From Nocardioides mangrovicus (GTDB lineage Bacteria; Actinomycetota; Actinomycetes; Propionibacteriales; Nocardioidaceae): a stretch of DNA of 64,000 nucleotides. The DNA lies in the NCBI RefSeq assembly GCF_003674065.1, contig NZ_RDBE01000005.1:1-64000 (forward strand), written 5' to 3'. How positions within the stretch are numbered: the stretch's first letter is position 1; each line of letters opens with the position of its first letter. The notes beneath the pieces were generated by a model. The model was given only the letters and a program-made list of their open reading frames with translations, searched no databases and was not told the origin of the DNA. Below are positions 45,089 to 55,149 of the stretch, piece after piece. The position numbers were made by a program, and so were the translations under genes.

Positions 45089-47753
45089 GATCCGACGACG
45101 TTTCGTTGAGCATTTCGAGGCCGCCGACCACCACCCGGTGCCCTCGGCGTCGTTGCTGCTCGACGACCCGACCCTGCTGTTCGTCAACGCGGGCATGGTG
45201 CCGTTCAAGCCGTACTTCCTGGGCCAGGAGACACCGCCGTGGCCACGGGCGACGAGCGTGCAGAAGTGCATCCGCACCCCCGACATCGAGGACGTCGGCA
45301 AGACGACGCGGCACGGCACGTTCTTCGAGATGTGCGGCAACTTCTCCTTCGGCGACTACTTCAAGGAGCGCGCCATCGAGCTGGCGTGGGACCTGGTCAC
45401 CAAGCCGCAGGCCGACGGCGGCTGGGGGCTGGAGGAGTCGCGGCTCTACCCCTCGATCCTCGACGGCGATGACGAGGCGCTGCGCCTGTGGATGCGCACC
45501 ACCGGGCTGCCCGAGGAGCGGATCCTGCGGCTGGGCGCGAAGGAGAACTACTGGTCGATGGGAGTGCCGGGGCCCGGCGGACCCTGCTCGGAGATCCTCT
45601 ACGACCGCGGGCCCGAGTACGGTCCCGACTTCGACCCCGCGACGCTCGGGCCCGACATGCCGTTCGCGCTGGAGGACCGGCTGCTGGAGATCTGGAACCT
45701 GGTCTTCATGCAGGAGGAGCTCTCGGCCGTGCGCAGCAAGTCCGACTTCGACATCGTCGGGCCGCTGCCGAAGAAGAACATCGACACCGGCATGGGGCTC
45801 GAGCGCATCGCGCTGCTGCTGCAGGGCCGCGAGAACATGTACGAGATCGACACCATGTTCCCGGTGATCCGGCGCGCCGAGGAGCTCACCGGCCGGCGCT
45901 ACGGCGCCTCGCCCGACGACGACGTCCGGTTTCGCGTGGTCTCCGACCACGTCCGCAGCTCGCTGATGCTCATCGGCGACGGCGTCACGCCCGGCAACGA
46001 GGGCCGCGGTTACGTGCTGCGCCGGCTGCTGCGCCGTGCGGTGCGCTCGATGCGGCTGCTCGGCACCGAGGACAAGGTGCTGCCCGAGCTGCTGCCGGTC
46101 AGCCGCGACAAGATGGGCGAGACCTACTCCGAGCTGGTCCGCGACTGGGACCGCATCGCGACCGTCGCCTACGCCGAGGAGGACGCGTTCCGCGCGACGC
46201 TGCGCGCGGGGTCGACCAAGTTCGTCGAGATGACCTCCGGCGGCGGCCAGGTGAATGCGTCGGACGCCTTCACGCTGCACGACACCTACGGCTTCCCGAT
46301 CGACCTGACCCTGGAGATGGCGGCCGAGAAGGGCCTGGTCGTCGACGAGCCGGGCTTCCGGCGGCTGATGCAGGAGCAGCGCGACCGCGCGAAGGCCGAC
46401 GCGAGGGCCAAGAAGGGCAAGCACGCCGACGCGCACGCGTACCGGGCGATCGCCGACGCGATGGGCGCGCCGGTCGACTTCACCGGCTACGGCGAGGTGC
46501 GGGGCGAGAGCACGGTGACGGGCATCGTCGGCGCCGACGGCGAGAGTGTCGCGGCGGCGCACGAGGGTGACGAGATCGAGCTCGTCACCGACCGCACGCC
46601 GTTCTACGCCGAGGGCGGCGGGCAGCTGGCCGACCAGGGCGTCATCGAGCTGGCCAACGGCGCGCGGCTGGTGGTCGACGACGTGCAGCAGCCGGTCAAG
46701 GGCGTCATCGTGCACAAGGCGCGTGTGATCAACGGCGAGGTCGGCGTCGGCGACGCGGCGCAGCTGCTGGTCGACGTCGAGCGGCGGGCCTCCATCAGCC
46801 GCTCGCACACCGCGACCCACATGGTGCACAAGGCCTTCCGCGAGGCGCTGGGTGAGACCGCGACGCAGGCCGGCTCGGAGAACTCACCGGGTCGCTTCCG
46901 CTTCGACTTCTCCGCCACCGGCGCGGTACCGGAGTCGGCGATGCTCGACGTCGAGGCGCGGGTCAACGACCTGGTGCTGGCCGACCTCGCGGTCGAGGCG
47001 GAGTTCATGAGCCAGACCGACGCGGTGCGCTCGGGCGCGATGGCGCTGTTCGGCGAGAAGTACGGCGACACCGTGCGCGTGGTCTCCGTCGGCGACTGGG
47101 CGCGCGAGCTGTGCGGCGGCACCCACGCGGGCCGCTCGGGGCAGCTGGGCATGGTGAAGCTGATGGGGGAGTCCTCGATCGGCTCCGGCGTGCGCCGCGT
47201 GGAGGCGCTGGTGGGTGGCGACGCCTACCGGTTCCTGGCCCGCGAGCACGCGCTGGTGGCGCAGCTGAGCGAGCTGATGAAGGTGCGCGCCGAGGAACTG
47301 CCCGAGCGCGTCTCCGACGTGCTGGACCGACTGCGGACCGCCGAGAAGGAGATCGAGCAGGTGCGTGTGGACCAGCTGCTGGCCTCGGCCGGCACGCTCG
47401 CCACCGCTGCTGAGGACCTCGGCGGGGTCTCCTACGTCGGCACCCGGCTCGAGGGCGCAGGCGGCGGCGACGTGCGCACCCTGGCCCTCGACGTCCGCGG
47501 CCGGCTGCCCGGCGACCGCCCGGCCGTGGTCGCGGTGGTCGGCGTGGCCGAGGGACGCCCCTCGGTCGTCGTGGCCACCAACGAGCCGGCGCGCGAGCGG
47601 GGACTCTCGGCCAACGACCTGGTCCGCGCGGCCTGCGAGAAGCTGGGCGGCAAGGGCGGCGGCAAGGCCGACGTCGCCCAGGGCGGCGGCTCCGACGCCG
47701 GCGGCGTCGACGAGGCGCTGGCGGCGGTCCGCGCCGCGGTCGCCACCGCGTGA
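45075..47753 (+). CDS. alaS: alanyl-tRNA synthetase
   Basis: An 892-residue class II synthetase. The catalytic core (about 1-260), the tRNA-recognition domain, the editing domain with zinc motifs HTATH and CGGTH ([15 protein letters not shown] near 685) and the C-Ala oligomerisation domain (ending in a Gly-rich [15 protein letters not shown], the DHHA1 signature) are all present. ATG 45075 gives [14 protein letters not shown], the standard start. Confidence 0.97.
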   Translation: MDSSEIRRRFVEHFEAADHHPVPSASLLLDDPTLLFVNAGMVPFKPYFLGQETPPWPRATSVQKCIRTPDIEDVGKTTRHGTFFEMCGNFSFGDYFKERAIELAWDLVTKPQADGGWGLEESRLYPSILDGDDEALRLWMRTTGLPEERILRLGAKENYWSMGVPGPGGPCSEILYDRGPEYGPDFDPATLGPDMPFALEDRLLEIWNLVFMQEELSAVRSKSDFDIVGPLPKKNIDTGMGLERIALLLQGRENMYEIDTMFPVIRRAEELTGRRYGASPDDDVRFRVVSDHVRSSLMLIGDGVTPGNEGRGYVLRRLLRRAVRSMRLLGTEDKVLPELLPVSRDKMGETYSELVRDWDRIATVAYAEEDAFRATLRAGSTKFVEMTSGGGQVNASDAFTLHDTYGFPIDLTLEMAAEKGLVVDEPGFRRLMQEQRDRAKADARAKKGKHADAHAYRAIADAMGAPVDFTGYGEVRGESTVTGIVGADGESVAAAHEGDEIELVTDRTPFYAEGGGQLADQGVIELANGARLVVDDVQQPVKGVIVHKARVINGEVGVGDAAQLLVDVERRASISRSHTATHMVHKAFREALGETATQAGSENSPGRFRFDFSATGAVPESAMLDVEARVNDLVLADLAVEAEFMSQTDAVRSGAMALFGEKYGDTVRVVSVGDWARELCGGTHAGRSGQLGMVKLMGESSIGSGVRRVEALVGGDAYRFLAREHALVAQLSELMKVRAEELPERVSDVLDRLRTAEKEIEQVRVDQLLASAGTLATAAEDLGGVSYVGTRLEGAGGGDVRTLALDVRGRLPGDRPAVVAVVGVAEGRPSVVVATNEPARERGLSANDLVRAACEKLGGKGGGKADVAQGGGSDAGGVDEALAAVRAAVATA

Positions 47754-47797
47754 CCCAGGTGATCCGGCATACGCCGCACCACGGACGTGCGGGTGGA

Positions 47798-47870
47798 GGA
47801 AACCGCCCTTTCGCGTCTTGGTTCGCCCGGTGTGCGGGACGGTTTTCCCGCCTAGGCGGGGAAACCGCCC
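47798..47870. repeat. palindromic spacer between alaS and ruvX
   Basis: A 13-bp stem (47840-47852 with 47855-47867, one G/T wobble, loop TA) lies beside a direct repeat GGAAACCGCCC present at 47798-47808 and 47860-47870. The stem sequence GGTTTTCCCGCC/GGCGGGGAAACC resembles those at 50647 and 62270 (GGTTT...CCGG/CCGG...AAACC). It may terminate alaS; its right arm is 20 nt from the ruvX start. Confidence 0.6.
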
Positions 47871-47889
47871 ACCCCCGGGCGGCCCACTG

Positions 47890-48378
47890 ATGCGCCCCGG
47901 CCCCCGACTCGGCCTCGACCCCGGCGACGCCCGGATCGGGGTGGCCAGCAGCGACCCGAGCGGGTTCCTGGCCAGCCCCCTGGACACGGTGGCGCGCGGG
48001 CGGGGCGACCTGGACCGGCTGGCGGCGCTGGCCGGCGAGAGCGGGGCGGTGGAGGTCGTGGTCGGGCTGCCGAAGTCGCTTTCGGGGCGCGAGGGACCGT
48101 CGGCGGGTAAGGTGCGGGAGTTCGCGCAGGCGCTCGCCACGCGGGTCGCACCGCTCCCGGTGCGGCTGGTCGACGAGCGGCTGAGCACGGTCACCGCAGA
48201 GGCGGTGCTTCGGGACCAGGGAAGGAAGGGCAGGAGGCGACGCGCGGTGGTGGACCAGGCCGCGGCGGTGGTCATCCTGCAGCACGCGCTGGACACCGAG
48301 CGCGCGACCGGGCGCCCGCCCGGTGAGCCGGTGCCGGCCACCTTCGTCACGCCACCACAGGAGCCGGCAGATGAGTGA
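47890..48378 (+). CDS. ruvX: Holliday junction resolvase-like RuvX (YqgF)
   Basis: A 162-residue RNase H-fold nuclease: LGLDPGDARIGVASSD at the N-terminus, VVVGLPKSLSG and the late VDERLSTV plus DQAAAVVIL acidic positions. YqgF proteins act in 16S rRNA processing and may resolve junctions. It precedes and overlaps mltG by 8 nt, as is usual in Actinobacteria. The Shine-Dalgarno is poor because palindromic DNA lies immediately upstream. Confidence 0.94.
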   Translation: MRPGPRLGLDPGDARIGVASSDPSGFLASPLDTVARGRGDLDRLAALAGESGAVEVVVGLPKSLSGREGPSAGKVREFAQALATRVAPLPVRLVDERLSTVTAEAVLRDQGRKGRRRRAVVDQAAAVVILQHALDTERATGRPPGEPVPATFVTPPQEPADE

Positions 48379-49579
48379 CTTCGGCCGCATGCTCGGCTCG
48401 GACAGCGACACCTCCGAGCACGAGGACGTCCACGACGACACCCACCACGACACCCACCAGCAGGCCGGCGACGGCGACGACTACTACCAGACCTTCCACC
48501 GCGAGCGTCCCCGCCGACGGCGGCGGCGCGGCGGCGGCAAGGCGCTGCTGGTCCTGGTCGTCATCGCGGTGCTCGTCGTCGGTGTCGGCGTGGTCGGCTT
48601 CGGCCGACTCAAGGACCGCCTCGCCCCGGCGCCCGACTACCCCGGTCCCGGTACCGGCTCGGTGAGCTTCCAGGTCACCCAGGGCGAGAGCGTCGCCAAC
48701 ATGGGCAACGGCCTCAAGGCCAAGGGCGTCGTGAAGTCCACCGACGCCTTCATCGACGCCGCGAAGAAGAACGACCGCTCCAGCTCGATCCAGGTTGGCT
48801 ACTACCAGCTGAAGAAGCAGATGAAGGCCGCCGACGCACTGGCGGTCCTGGTCGATCCCGACAACATCCAGCAGACCAGCGTCACCATCCCCGAGGGCGC
48901 GCGGGTCCGCGACATCATCACCACGATCGTCAAGCGCACGAAGTTCACCGAGGCCCAGGTGAACGCGGTGCTCAAGGACCCGACGCAGCTCGGACTCCCG
49001 GCCGCGGCGGGCGGCAACCCGGAGGGCTACCTCTTCCCCGCGACGTACACCGTCACCCCCGACGAGACTCCCGCCCAGCTCCTGCAGCAGATGGTGCAGA
49101 AGACCGAGGAGGTCGAGCAGGAGCTGGACCTGGTCACCAAGGCCAAGGCGGTCAACCTCGACCCCGAGCAGGTCTTCACCGTGGCCAGCATCTTGGAGTA
49201 CGAGGCCAACCGCGCCGCCGACTACCCCAAGGTCGCCCGGGTGATCTACAACCGGCTGAACAAGGGCATGGCCCTGCAGCTGGACTCCACCGTCAGCTAC
49301 CTCAGCCAGCGCAAGGGCGACGTGTGGACGACTGCTGCCGAGCGGGCCAGCGACTCGAAGTACAACACCTACAAGAACACCGGCCTGCCCCCCGGACCCA
49401 TCGGCAACCCCGGCGAGGCCACGCTCAAGGCCGCGCTCGCCCCGGCCAAGGGCAGCTGGCTGTACTTCCTGCCGGACTATGAGAACAACACCACGCTGTT
49501 CTTCGACGAGGACGGCCCGGCCCGGCAGAAGGCGCTGGCCGACCTGAAGAAGTACTGCCAGACCCACGACTCCTGCTGA
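48371..49579 (+). CDS. mltG: endolytic murein transglycosylase MltG
   Basis: A 402-residue membrane-anchored lytic transglycosylase that cuts nascent glycan strands, setting their length. It has an acidic His/Asp-rich cytosolic N-terminus (about 1-45), an Arg-rich stop-transfer and TM (about 57-77), a LysM-like region and the YceG domain with catalytic Glu276 in ASILEYEANRAADYPKVARV. ATG 48371 overlaps ruvX. The cytosolic His-rich leader is lineage-specific. Confidence 0.94.
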   Translation: MSDFGRMLGSDSDTSEHEDVHDDTHHDTHQQAGDGDDYYQTFHRERPRRRRRRGGGKALLVLVVIAVLVVGVGVVGFGRLKDRLAPAPDYPGPGTGSVSFQVTQGESVANMGNGLKAKGVVKSTDAFIDAAKKNDRSSSIQVGYYQLKKQMKAADALAVLVDPDNIQQTSVTIPEGARVRDIITTIVKRTKFTEAQVNAVLKDPTQLGLPAAAGGNPEGYLFPATYTVTPDETPAQLLQQMVQKTEEVEQELDLVTKAKAVNLDPEQVFTVASILEYEANRAADYPKVARVIYNRLNKGMALQLDSTVSYLSQRKGDVWTTAAERASDSKYNTYKNTGLPPGPIGNPGEATLKAALAPAKGSWLYFLPDYENNTTLFFDEDGPARQKALADLKKYCQTHDSC

Positions 49580-49590
49580 GGCGCGTGTCG

Positions 49591-50424
49591 ATGCGCTGTG
49601 CCGTCCTGGGATCGCCGATCGCCCACTCGCTCTCACCGGTGCTCCACCGCGCCGCCTACGCCTCGCTCGGGCTCGCCGGCTGGAGCTACGAGGCGATCGA
49701 CGTCGACGAGGCCGGCCTGCCCGACGTCGTCGAGGGCCTGGACCCCACGTGGCGCGGACTGTCGTTGACGATGCCGCTCAAACGGGCGGTGATGCCGCTG
49801 CTGGACTCCACCACCCGCACCGCCGAGCGCGCCGGCGCGGCCAATACGGTCCTGCTGGCCGACGGGCTGCGGCTGGGCGACAACACCGACGTGCCCGGCA
49901 TGGTCGCGGCGCTGCGCGAGCGCTACACCGGCCCGGTGCGCACCGCCGTCGTCGTCGGGGGCGGCGCCACGGCCTCGGCCGCGCTGCTGGCCCTGGCCGA
50001 CCTCGGGTGCGTGCACGCCACGCTGCTGGTGCGCGACCCGGCCCGCGCGGAGACCACGCTCGAGGTGGCCCGCCGCCACGGCAGCCCGCTGGTCGAGCTC
50101 GCGCCCCTGATCGGCGCTCCGCTCGAGGCCGACGTCGCCGTCTCCACGGTGCCCGCCGCGGCCCAGACCGCCGACCTGCTGGTCCGCCTCGCGCACGTGC
50201 CGGTGCTCTTCGACGTCGTCTACGACCCCTGGCCGACGCCGCTGGCGGTGTCGGTGGGCGAGCACCACGTGCTGGTCTCGGGGCTCGACCTGCTGGTGCA
50301 CCAGGCCGTCTTGCAGGTAGGCCTGATGACCGAGCTCCTCCCCACCACCGCCGAGGCCGCGCTGCCCGCGATGCGAGCAGCAGGCGAGTCGGCGCTCGCC
50401 ACGCGCGGACAGCAGGGACACTGA
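49591..50424 (+). CDS. aroE: shikimate dehydrogenase
   Basis: NADPH-dependent reduction of 3-dehydroshikimate, 277 residues. Substrate-site Lys64 (SLTMPLKRAV) and Asp100 (DNTD) are in place; the cofactor loop is GGGATASAALL. It starts at ATG 49591, 9 nt after GAGG; GTG 49585 is too close to that site. First aro gene of the cluster. Confidence 0.94.
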   Translation: MRCAVLGSPIAHSLSPVLHRAAYASLGLAGWSYEAIDVDEAGLPDVVEGLDPTWRGLSLTMPLKRAVMPLLDSTTRTAERAGAANTVLLADGLRLGDNTDVPGMVAALRERYTGPVRTAVVVGGGATASAALLALADLGCVHATLLVRDPARAETTLEVARRHGSPLVELAPLIGAPLEADVAVSTVPAAAQTADLLVRLAHVPVLFDVVYDPWPTPLAVSVGEHHVLVSGLDLLVHQAVLQVGLMTELLPTTAEAALPAMRAAGESALATRGQQGH

Positions 50425-50429
50425 CCGGC

Positions 50430-51302
50430 GTGGACCACGTCTGGGCGGCGCTGCTGTGCGCGGCTCTCGCTGGCGGCGCCTCGTGGTTCGTCCCGCGGCT
50501 GGTGGCCGCGGTGCCCGAGCCGGTGCCCGAGCCGCAGACGGACGAGGCGCAACTGGAGGCGGAGGCGGACGTCGCGTCGAACCCGGGCGAACCGGGCGGT
50601 GACCCCACGAAACTCGGCTCAGCGTCTCAGCCTTCGGGAAATTCTCGGGGTTTTGCCGGGCACCCGGCAAAACCCCCGCCGCGGCCGGCCGCCCCCGCCG
50701 ACCCCCCCAAACCCCTCTACCTCGACCTCGCCGCCCGGCCCGACCTGGCGCCCTGGTCCGCGCTCGCCGGCGCCCTGGCCGGCGTCCTGTTCGGCGCGGT
50801 CCTGGGCTTCGACTGGGCACTGCTGTTCCTGGTGCCCTTCGTGCCGCTGGGGGTGGCGCTGGGCTACATCGACTGGCACACCCGTCTGCTCCCCACCTGG
50901 CTGATCGCACCGGCCTACCCGGCTCTGGTCGTCCTGGTGCTGCTGGCTGGCGTGCTTTCCGGCGACTGGTCCGACGTACGCCGCGCCGCGTTCGGCTGGC
51001 TGGTCATCGGCGGTTTCTACCTGGTGCAGTGGCTGATCAGCCCGCGCATCATGGGCTACGGCGACGTCCGCCTGGCCGGGCTGCTCGGGATCATGCTGGG
51101 CTACCTGGGCTGGTCGGAGATCGTCGTCGGGCTGTTCGCGCCCATCCTCGGCCAGGGACTGCCGCAGCTGCTGGTGACGATCGTGCGCCGGCGGCGCCCG
51201 GTGGCGCGACCCTTCGGTCCGGCGATGCTCGTGGCCTCGGCCCTGGTGGTGGCGATCGGTCCGCCGCTGGGGCAGTGGTACGCCGGACGCATCGGTCTCT
51301 GA
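50430..51302 (+). CDS. A24-family prepilin peptidase-like membrane protease
   Basis: A 290-residue polytopic aspartyl protease of the type IV prepilin peptidase class. Catalytic aspartates: Asp146 in [11 protein letters not shown] and Asp210 in GYGDVRLAG. It lacks the N-terminal Cys-zinc methylase domain, so it would only cleave. The same gene lies between aroE and aroC in mycobacteria (Rv2551c). Residues about 50-90, after TM1, are encoded by palindromic DNA with atypical codons (50577-50700). GTG 50430 start. No pilin gene is in the window. Confidence 0.87.
   Translation: MDHVWAALLCAALAGGASWFVPRLVAAVPEPVPEPQTDEAQLEAEADVASNPGEPGGDPTKLGSASQPSGNSRGFAGHPAKPPPRPAAPADPPKPLYLDLAARPDLAPWSALAGALAGVLFGAVLGFDWALLFLVPFVPLGVALGYIDWHTRLLPTWLIAPAYPALVVLVLLAGVLSGDWSDVRRAAFGWLVIGGFYLVQWLISPRIMGYGDVRLAGLLGIMLGYLGWSEIVVGLFAPILGQGLPQLLVTIVRRRRPVARPFGPAMLVASALVVAIGPPLGQWYAGRIGL
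50647..50676. repeat. perfect 14-bp hairpin inside the A24 peptidase gene
   Basis: GGGGTTTTGCCGGG (50647-50660), loop CA, CCCGGCAAAACCCC (50663-50676). It lies in a segment (about 50577-50700) whose in-frame codons AAA, TCA, TCT, CCT, GGA, AAT, GGT, TTT and GCA contrast with the C/G-ending codons of the rest of the gene. It looks like a small palindromic insertion, kept in frame in a cytosolic loop. Confidence 0.75.
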
Positions 51303-51324
51303 GCCCTCTGGGACAATCCTCGCC

Positions 51325-52503
51325 ATGCTGCGCTGGATGACCGCGGGGGAGTCCCACGGGCCCTCGCTCACCGCGATCGTCGAGGGACTGCCCGCCCACG
51401 TCCGCATCTCCACCGACGACCTCGCCGGGGCGCTGGCCCGCCGTCGGCTCGGCTACGGCCGCGGAGCGCGGATGAAGTTCGAGCAGGACGCCGTCAGCCT
51501 GACCGGCGGCGTCCGTCACGGTCAGACGCTCGGCGGCCCGGTGGCCGTGGTCATCGGCAACACCGAGTGGCCGAAGTGGGAGAAGGTGATGGCCAGCGAC
51601 CCGGTGGACCCGGTCGAGCTGGACGCCCTGGCCCGCAACGCGGCGCTGACGCGGCCCCGGCCCGGGCACGCCGACCTGGTCGGCATGCAGAAGTACGACT
51701 GGTCCGAGGCACGGCCCATCCTCGAGCGCGCCTCGGCACGCGAGACCGCCGCCCGCGTCGCGCTCGGTGCCATCGCCTCGGCGTTCCTCGAGCAGGCCCT
51801 CGACGTGCGGGTCGTCTCCCACGTCGTGCAGATCGGCACCGTGCGCGCGCCCGCGGGCAGCGTGCCCGGGCCCGGCGACTCGGCGCGGATCGACGAGGAC
51901 CCGATGCGCTGCCTGGACCCCGACGCGGCCAAGGCGATGGTCGAGGAGGTCGACCGCGCCCACAAGGACGGCGACACCCTCGGCGGTGTCGTGGAGGTCG
52001 TGGTGCACGGGCTACCGCCGGGGCTCGGCTCGCACGTCTCCTGGGACCGACGCCTGGACTCGCGGCTGGCCGGTGCGCTCATGGGTATCCAGGCCATCAA
52101 GGGCGTCGAGGTGGGCGACGGCTTCGAGCTGGCCGCCACGCCCGGCTCCCTGGCCCACGACGAGATCGTGCCCACCGACGCCGGCATCCGGCGCACGTCG
52201 GGACGCTCCGGCGGCACCGAGGGCGGTATGACGACCGGCGAGGTGCTGCGGGTGCGCGCGGCCATGAAGCCGATCTCCACGGTGCCGCGCGCCCTGCGCA
52301 CGGTCGACGTCGCCACCGGCGAGGAGGCCGTCGCCCACCACCAGCGCAGCGACGTCTGCGCGGTGCCGGCGGCCGGCGTCGTCGCCGAGGCGATGGTGGC
52401 GCTCGTGCTGGCCGAGGCGGCGCTGGAGAAGTTCGGCGGCGACTCGGTGGCCGAGACCCGTCGCAACGCCCAGTCCTACCTCGACACGCTCCGCTTCCGG
52501 TGA
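51325..52503 (+). CDS. aroC: chorismate synthase
   Basis: FMN-dependent last step to chorismate, 392 residues. Signatures: [21 protein letters not shown] start, [14 protein letters not shown] and the late [24 protein letters not shown] 51325 start. It overlaps aroK (GTGA). Confidence 0.97.
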   Translation: MLRWMTAGESHGPSLTAIVEGLPAHVRISTDDLAGALARRRLGYGRGARMKFEQDAVSLTGGVRHGQTLGGPVAVVIGNTEWPKWEKVMASDPVDPVELDALARNAALTRPRPGHADLVGMQKYDWSEARPILERASARETAARVALGAIASAFLEQALDVRVVSHVVQIGTVRAPAGSVPGPGDSARIDEDPMRCLDPDAAKAMVEEVDRAHKDGDTLGGVVEVVVHGLPPGLGSHVSWDRRLDSRLAGALMGIQAIKGVEVGDGFELAATPGSLAHDEIVPTDAGIRRTSGRSGGTEGGMTTGEVLRVRAAMKPISTVPRALRTVDVATGEEAVAHHQRSDVCAVPAAGVVAEAMVALVLAEAALEKFGGDSVAETRRNAQSYLDTLRFR

Positions 52504-53018
52504 CCGCGCGAGTGACCGCGCCCGGGGTGGTGCTGGTCGGCACGATGGGTGCAGGCAAGACGACGGTCGGCCGGATCCTGGCCGAGCAGTGGGGCGTCGG
52601 GTTCCGCGACACCGACCACGACGTCGAGGCGGGCGTCGGCAAGAGCGTCCAGGACATCTTCGTCGACGCCGGCGAGGCCGAGTTCCGCCGCATCGAGGCG
52701 GCGGCCGTGGCCGCCGCGCTGACCGCGCACGACGGCGTCCTCGCCCTCGGCGGCGGTGCGGTCCTGGACCCCAGCACCCGGGCCCTGCTGGCCGACCACA
52801 CGGTGGTCTTCCTGCGCGTCGGGCTCAGCGACGCGGCCTCGCGGGTGGGCCTCGGGGTGGCGCGGCCATTGCTGCTGGGCAACGTCCGGGGACGGATGAA
52901 GCAGCTGATCGAAGAGCGAGCGGAGATCTACCTGTCGGTGGCGACCCATACCGTCGACACCGACGGACGCCCGGCGCTCGAGGTGGCGGCCGCGGTCCGA
53001 GAGGCGGTGGGACGGTGA
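52500..53018 (+). CDS. aroK: shikimate kinase
   Basis: ATP-dependent phosphorylation of shikimate, 172 residues. Walker [10 protein letters not shown] (14-22), shikimate-binding [17 protein letters not shown] and the glycine loop [12 protein letters not shown] 52500 overlaps the aroC stop; a second GTG at 52512 is possible. Confidence 0.95.
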   Translation: MTARVTAPGVVLVGTMGAGKTTVGRILAEQWGVGFRDTDHDVEAGVGKSVQDIFVDAGEAEFRRIEAAAVAAALTAHDGVLALGGGAVLDPSTRALLADHTVVFLRVGLSDAASRVGLGVARPLLLGNVRGRMKQLIEERAEIYLSVATHTVDTDGRPALEVAAAVREAVGR

Positions 53019-54049
53019 CGACGATCCACGTGAACGGCCCCGCGCCCTACGACGTGGAGGTCGGCAGCGGTGCGCTGGCCGCGCTGCCCGGGCTCGTCGG
53101 CGAGGCCCGGGTGGCACTCGTGCGCCCCGCGAGCCTGACGGTGGAGCTGCCCATCGAGCCCGCGCTGGAGGTGAGGCTGCCCGACGGCGAGGCGGCCAAG
53201 ACCGTCGAGGTGGTGGCCGCGGCCTGGGAGCAGCTCGGGGCGGCGGGCTTCACCCGCTCCGACCTCGTGGTCACCGTGGGCGGCGGCGCCACCACCGACG
53301 TCGGCGGCTTCATCGCCGCCACCTGGCTGCGGGGCATCGGGGTGGTCCACGTGCCGACCACCCTCCTCGGGATGGTCGACGCCGCCGTCGGTGGCAAGAC
53401 CGGCATCAACACCGCCGCCGGGAAGAACCTCGTCGGCTCCTTCCACGAGCCCGCCGCGGTGCTGTGCGACCTCGCGCTGCTGGCCACGCTGCCCCGCGAG
53501 GAGCTGGTCTCCGGCCTGGCCGAGGTGCTCAAGTGCGGGTTCGTCGCCGACCCGGAGATCCTGCGGCTCGTCGAGGACCAGCCGCAGGCCGCCCTCGACC
53601 CCGCCTCCCCGGTGCTGGCCGAGCTGGTGGATCGAGCCGTGCGCGTCAAGGCCGAGGTCGTCGGGGCGGACCTGAAGGAGGGCGGGCTGCGCGAGGTCCT
53701 CAACTACGGTCACACCATGGGCCACGCGATCGAGAGCTGGTCGCGGTTCGGCGTCCGCCACGGCGAGGCCGTCTCGCTCGGCATGGTCTACGTCGCCGAG
53801 CTGGCCCGGCTGGCCGGCCGGCTCGACGACGACACCGCGGCACGCCACGCCCAGCTGCTCTCCGCGGTCGGCCTGCCGACGCGCTGGCACGACGCGCCTT
53901 ACGAGGAGCTCGCGCCCTACCTCGCCGTCGACAAGAAGTCCCGCGGCGGCACGCTGCGCTTCGTCGTGCTCGACGCGCTGGCCGAGCCCGGTCGGCTCGT
54001 GGGACCGCCCCGCGAGCTGCTCGAGGCCGCCTACGAGGTGCTCGCGTGA
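53015..54049 (+). CDS. aroB: 3-dehydroquinate synthase
   Basis: NAD- and metal-dependent cyclisation of DAHP, 344 residues. GGGATTDVGGFIAATWLRG cofactor region, KTGINTAAGKNLVGSFHEP and metal ligands in EVLKCG, YGHTMGHAIE and RHGEAVSLGM. Overlaps on both sides (GTGA) tie it to aroK and aroQ. Confidence 0.97.
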   Translation: MTTIHVNGPAPYDVEVGSGALAALPGLVGEARVALVRPASLTVELPIEPALEVRLPDGEAAKTVEVVAAAWEQLGAAGFTRSDLVVTVGGGATTDVGGFIAATWLRGIGVVHVPTTLLGMVDAAVGGKTGINTAAGKNLVGSFHEPAAVLCDLALLATLPREELVSGLAEVLKCGFVADPEILRLVEDQPQAALDPASPVLAELVDRAVRVKAEVVGADLKEGGLREVLNYGHTMGHAIESWSRFGVRHGEAVSLGMVYVAELARLAGRLDDDTAARHAQLLSAVGLPTRWHDAPYEELAPYLAVDKKSRGGTLRFVVLDALAEPGRLVGPPRELLEAAYEVLA

Positions 54050-54474
54050 AGGTGCTCGTGCTCAACGGACCCAACCTGGGCCGGCTGGGGCGGCGGCAGC
54101 CGGAGATCTACGGCACCACCACCTTCGCCGAGCTCGCCGAGCGCTGCGTGCAGTGGGGCGCCGAGCTCGGCCAGGAGGTCGAGGTGCGCCAGACCAACCA
54201 CGAGGGCGACCTGCTGGACTGGCTGAACTCGGCCGCCGACGAGGGCACGCCGGTGGTGCTCAACGCCGGCGCCTGGACCCACTACTCCTGGGCGCTCTAC
54301 GACGCATGCGCCCAGCTGACGGCGCCGCTGGTGGAGGTCCACCTCTCCGACCCGGCCCAGCGACCCGAGGAGTTCCGCCACACCTCGGTGATCACGCCGC
54401 ACGCGCTGGCCGTCGTCGCGGGTGAGGGCATCGACGGGTACCGGCGTGCGCTCGGGCTGCTCACCGCCCGTTAG
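54046..54474 (+). CDS. aroQ: type II 3-dehydroquinate dehydratase
   Basis: A 142-residue dodecameric dehydratase: NGPNLGRLGRRQPEIYG lid with catalytic Arg and Tyr, QTNHEGDLLDWL, NAGAWTHYS and the His of EEFRHTSV. It completes an aroE-(A24)-aroCKBQ operon covering five consecutive shikimate-pathway steps; aroA and DAHP synthase are elsewhere. Confidence 0.96.
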   Translation: MKVLVLNGPNLGRLGRRQPEIYGTTTFAELAERCVQWGAELGQEVEVRQTNHEGDLLDWLNSAADEGTPVVLNAGAWTHYSWALYDACAQLTAPLVEVHLSDPAQRPEEFRHTSVITPHALAVVAGEGIDGYRRALGLLTAR

Positions 54475-54521
54475 GCTTGAGCGGCTCTCAACCCGGACGA
54501 CTAGGCAGGCACACGTAGCTC

Positions 54522-55085
54522 ATGGCAACGACGAACGACCTCAAGAACGGCATGGTGCTCCGCATCGACGGCCAGCTGTGGGCAGTCATCGAGTTCCAGC
54601 ACGTCAAGCCCGGCAAGGGCCCGGCGTTCGTGCGCACCAAGCTCAAGAACGTGGAGTCGGCCAAGACCGTCGACAAGACCTTCAACGCCGGCACCAAGGT
54701 CGAGACCGCGAACGTCGACAAGCGGACGATGCAGTACCTCTACAACGACGGCACGTCCTACGTCTTCATGGACAACGGCACCTTCGAGCAGCTCGAGGTG
54801 CCGCCGGACGTCGTCGGTGACGCCGCCAACTTCATGCTGGAGAACCAGGAGGCGGTCGTCGCCACCAACGACGGCCGCGTGCTGTTCATCGAGCTGCCGG
54901 CCTCGGTCGAGCTGGTCGTGCAGTACACCGAGCCCGGTCTGCAGGGCGACCGCTCCACCGGCGGCACGAAGCCGGCCACGCTGGAGACCGGTCACCAGAT
55001 CAGCGTCCCGCTGTTCATCACCACCGGGGAGAAGATCAAGGTCGACACCCGCGACTCCTCCTACCTGGGCCGCGTCAGCTCTTGA
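54522..55085 (+). CDS. efp: elongation factor P
   Basis: Rescues ribosomes stalled at polyproline; 187 residues in three beta-barrel domains. The modified-residue loop at the tip of domain I reads KPGKGPAFV with Lys at the tip; the Pro-flanked PGKGPA form matches actinobacterial EF-P. ATG 54522; TAGGCT at 54472-54477 could be a -10 for it, overlapping the end of aroQ. Confidence 0.96.
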   Translation: MATTNDLKNGMVLRIDGQLWAVIEFQHVKPGKGPAFVRTKLKNVESAKTVDKTFNAGTKVETANVDKRTMQYLYNDGTSYVFMDNGTFEQLEVPPDVVGDAANFMLENQEAVVATNDGRVLFIELPASVELVVQYTEPGLQGDRSTGGTKPATLETGHQISVPLFITTGEKIKVDTRDSSYLGRVSS

Positions 55086-55126
55086 TCACCCGGCGGCCCT
55101 CTTCTCCTCTGCTCCGCTCCCCTGAG

Positions 55127-55145
55127 CGAGGTCGCGGGGACCTCG
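55127..55145 (+). promoter_or_regulatory. hairpin just upstream of nusB
   Basis: CGAGGTC (55127-55133), loop GCGGG, GACCTCG (55139-55145), ending 4 nt before the nusB ATG. The stem covers the position of any Shine-Dalgarno, so it could restrain nusB translation, or terminate efp readthrough. Confidence 0.4.
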
Positions 55146-55149
55146 CAAG

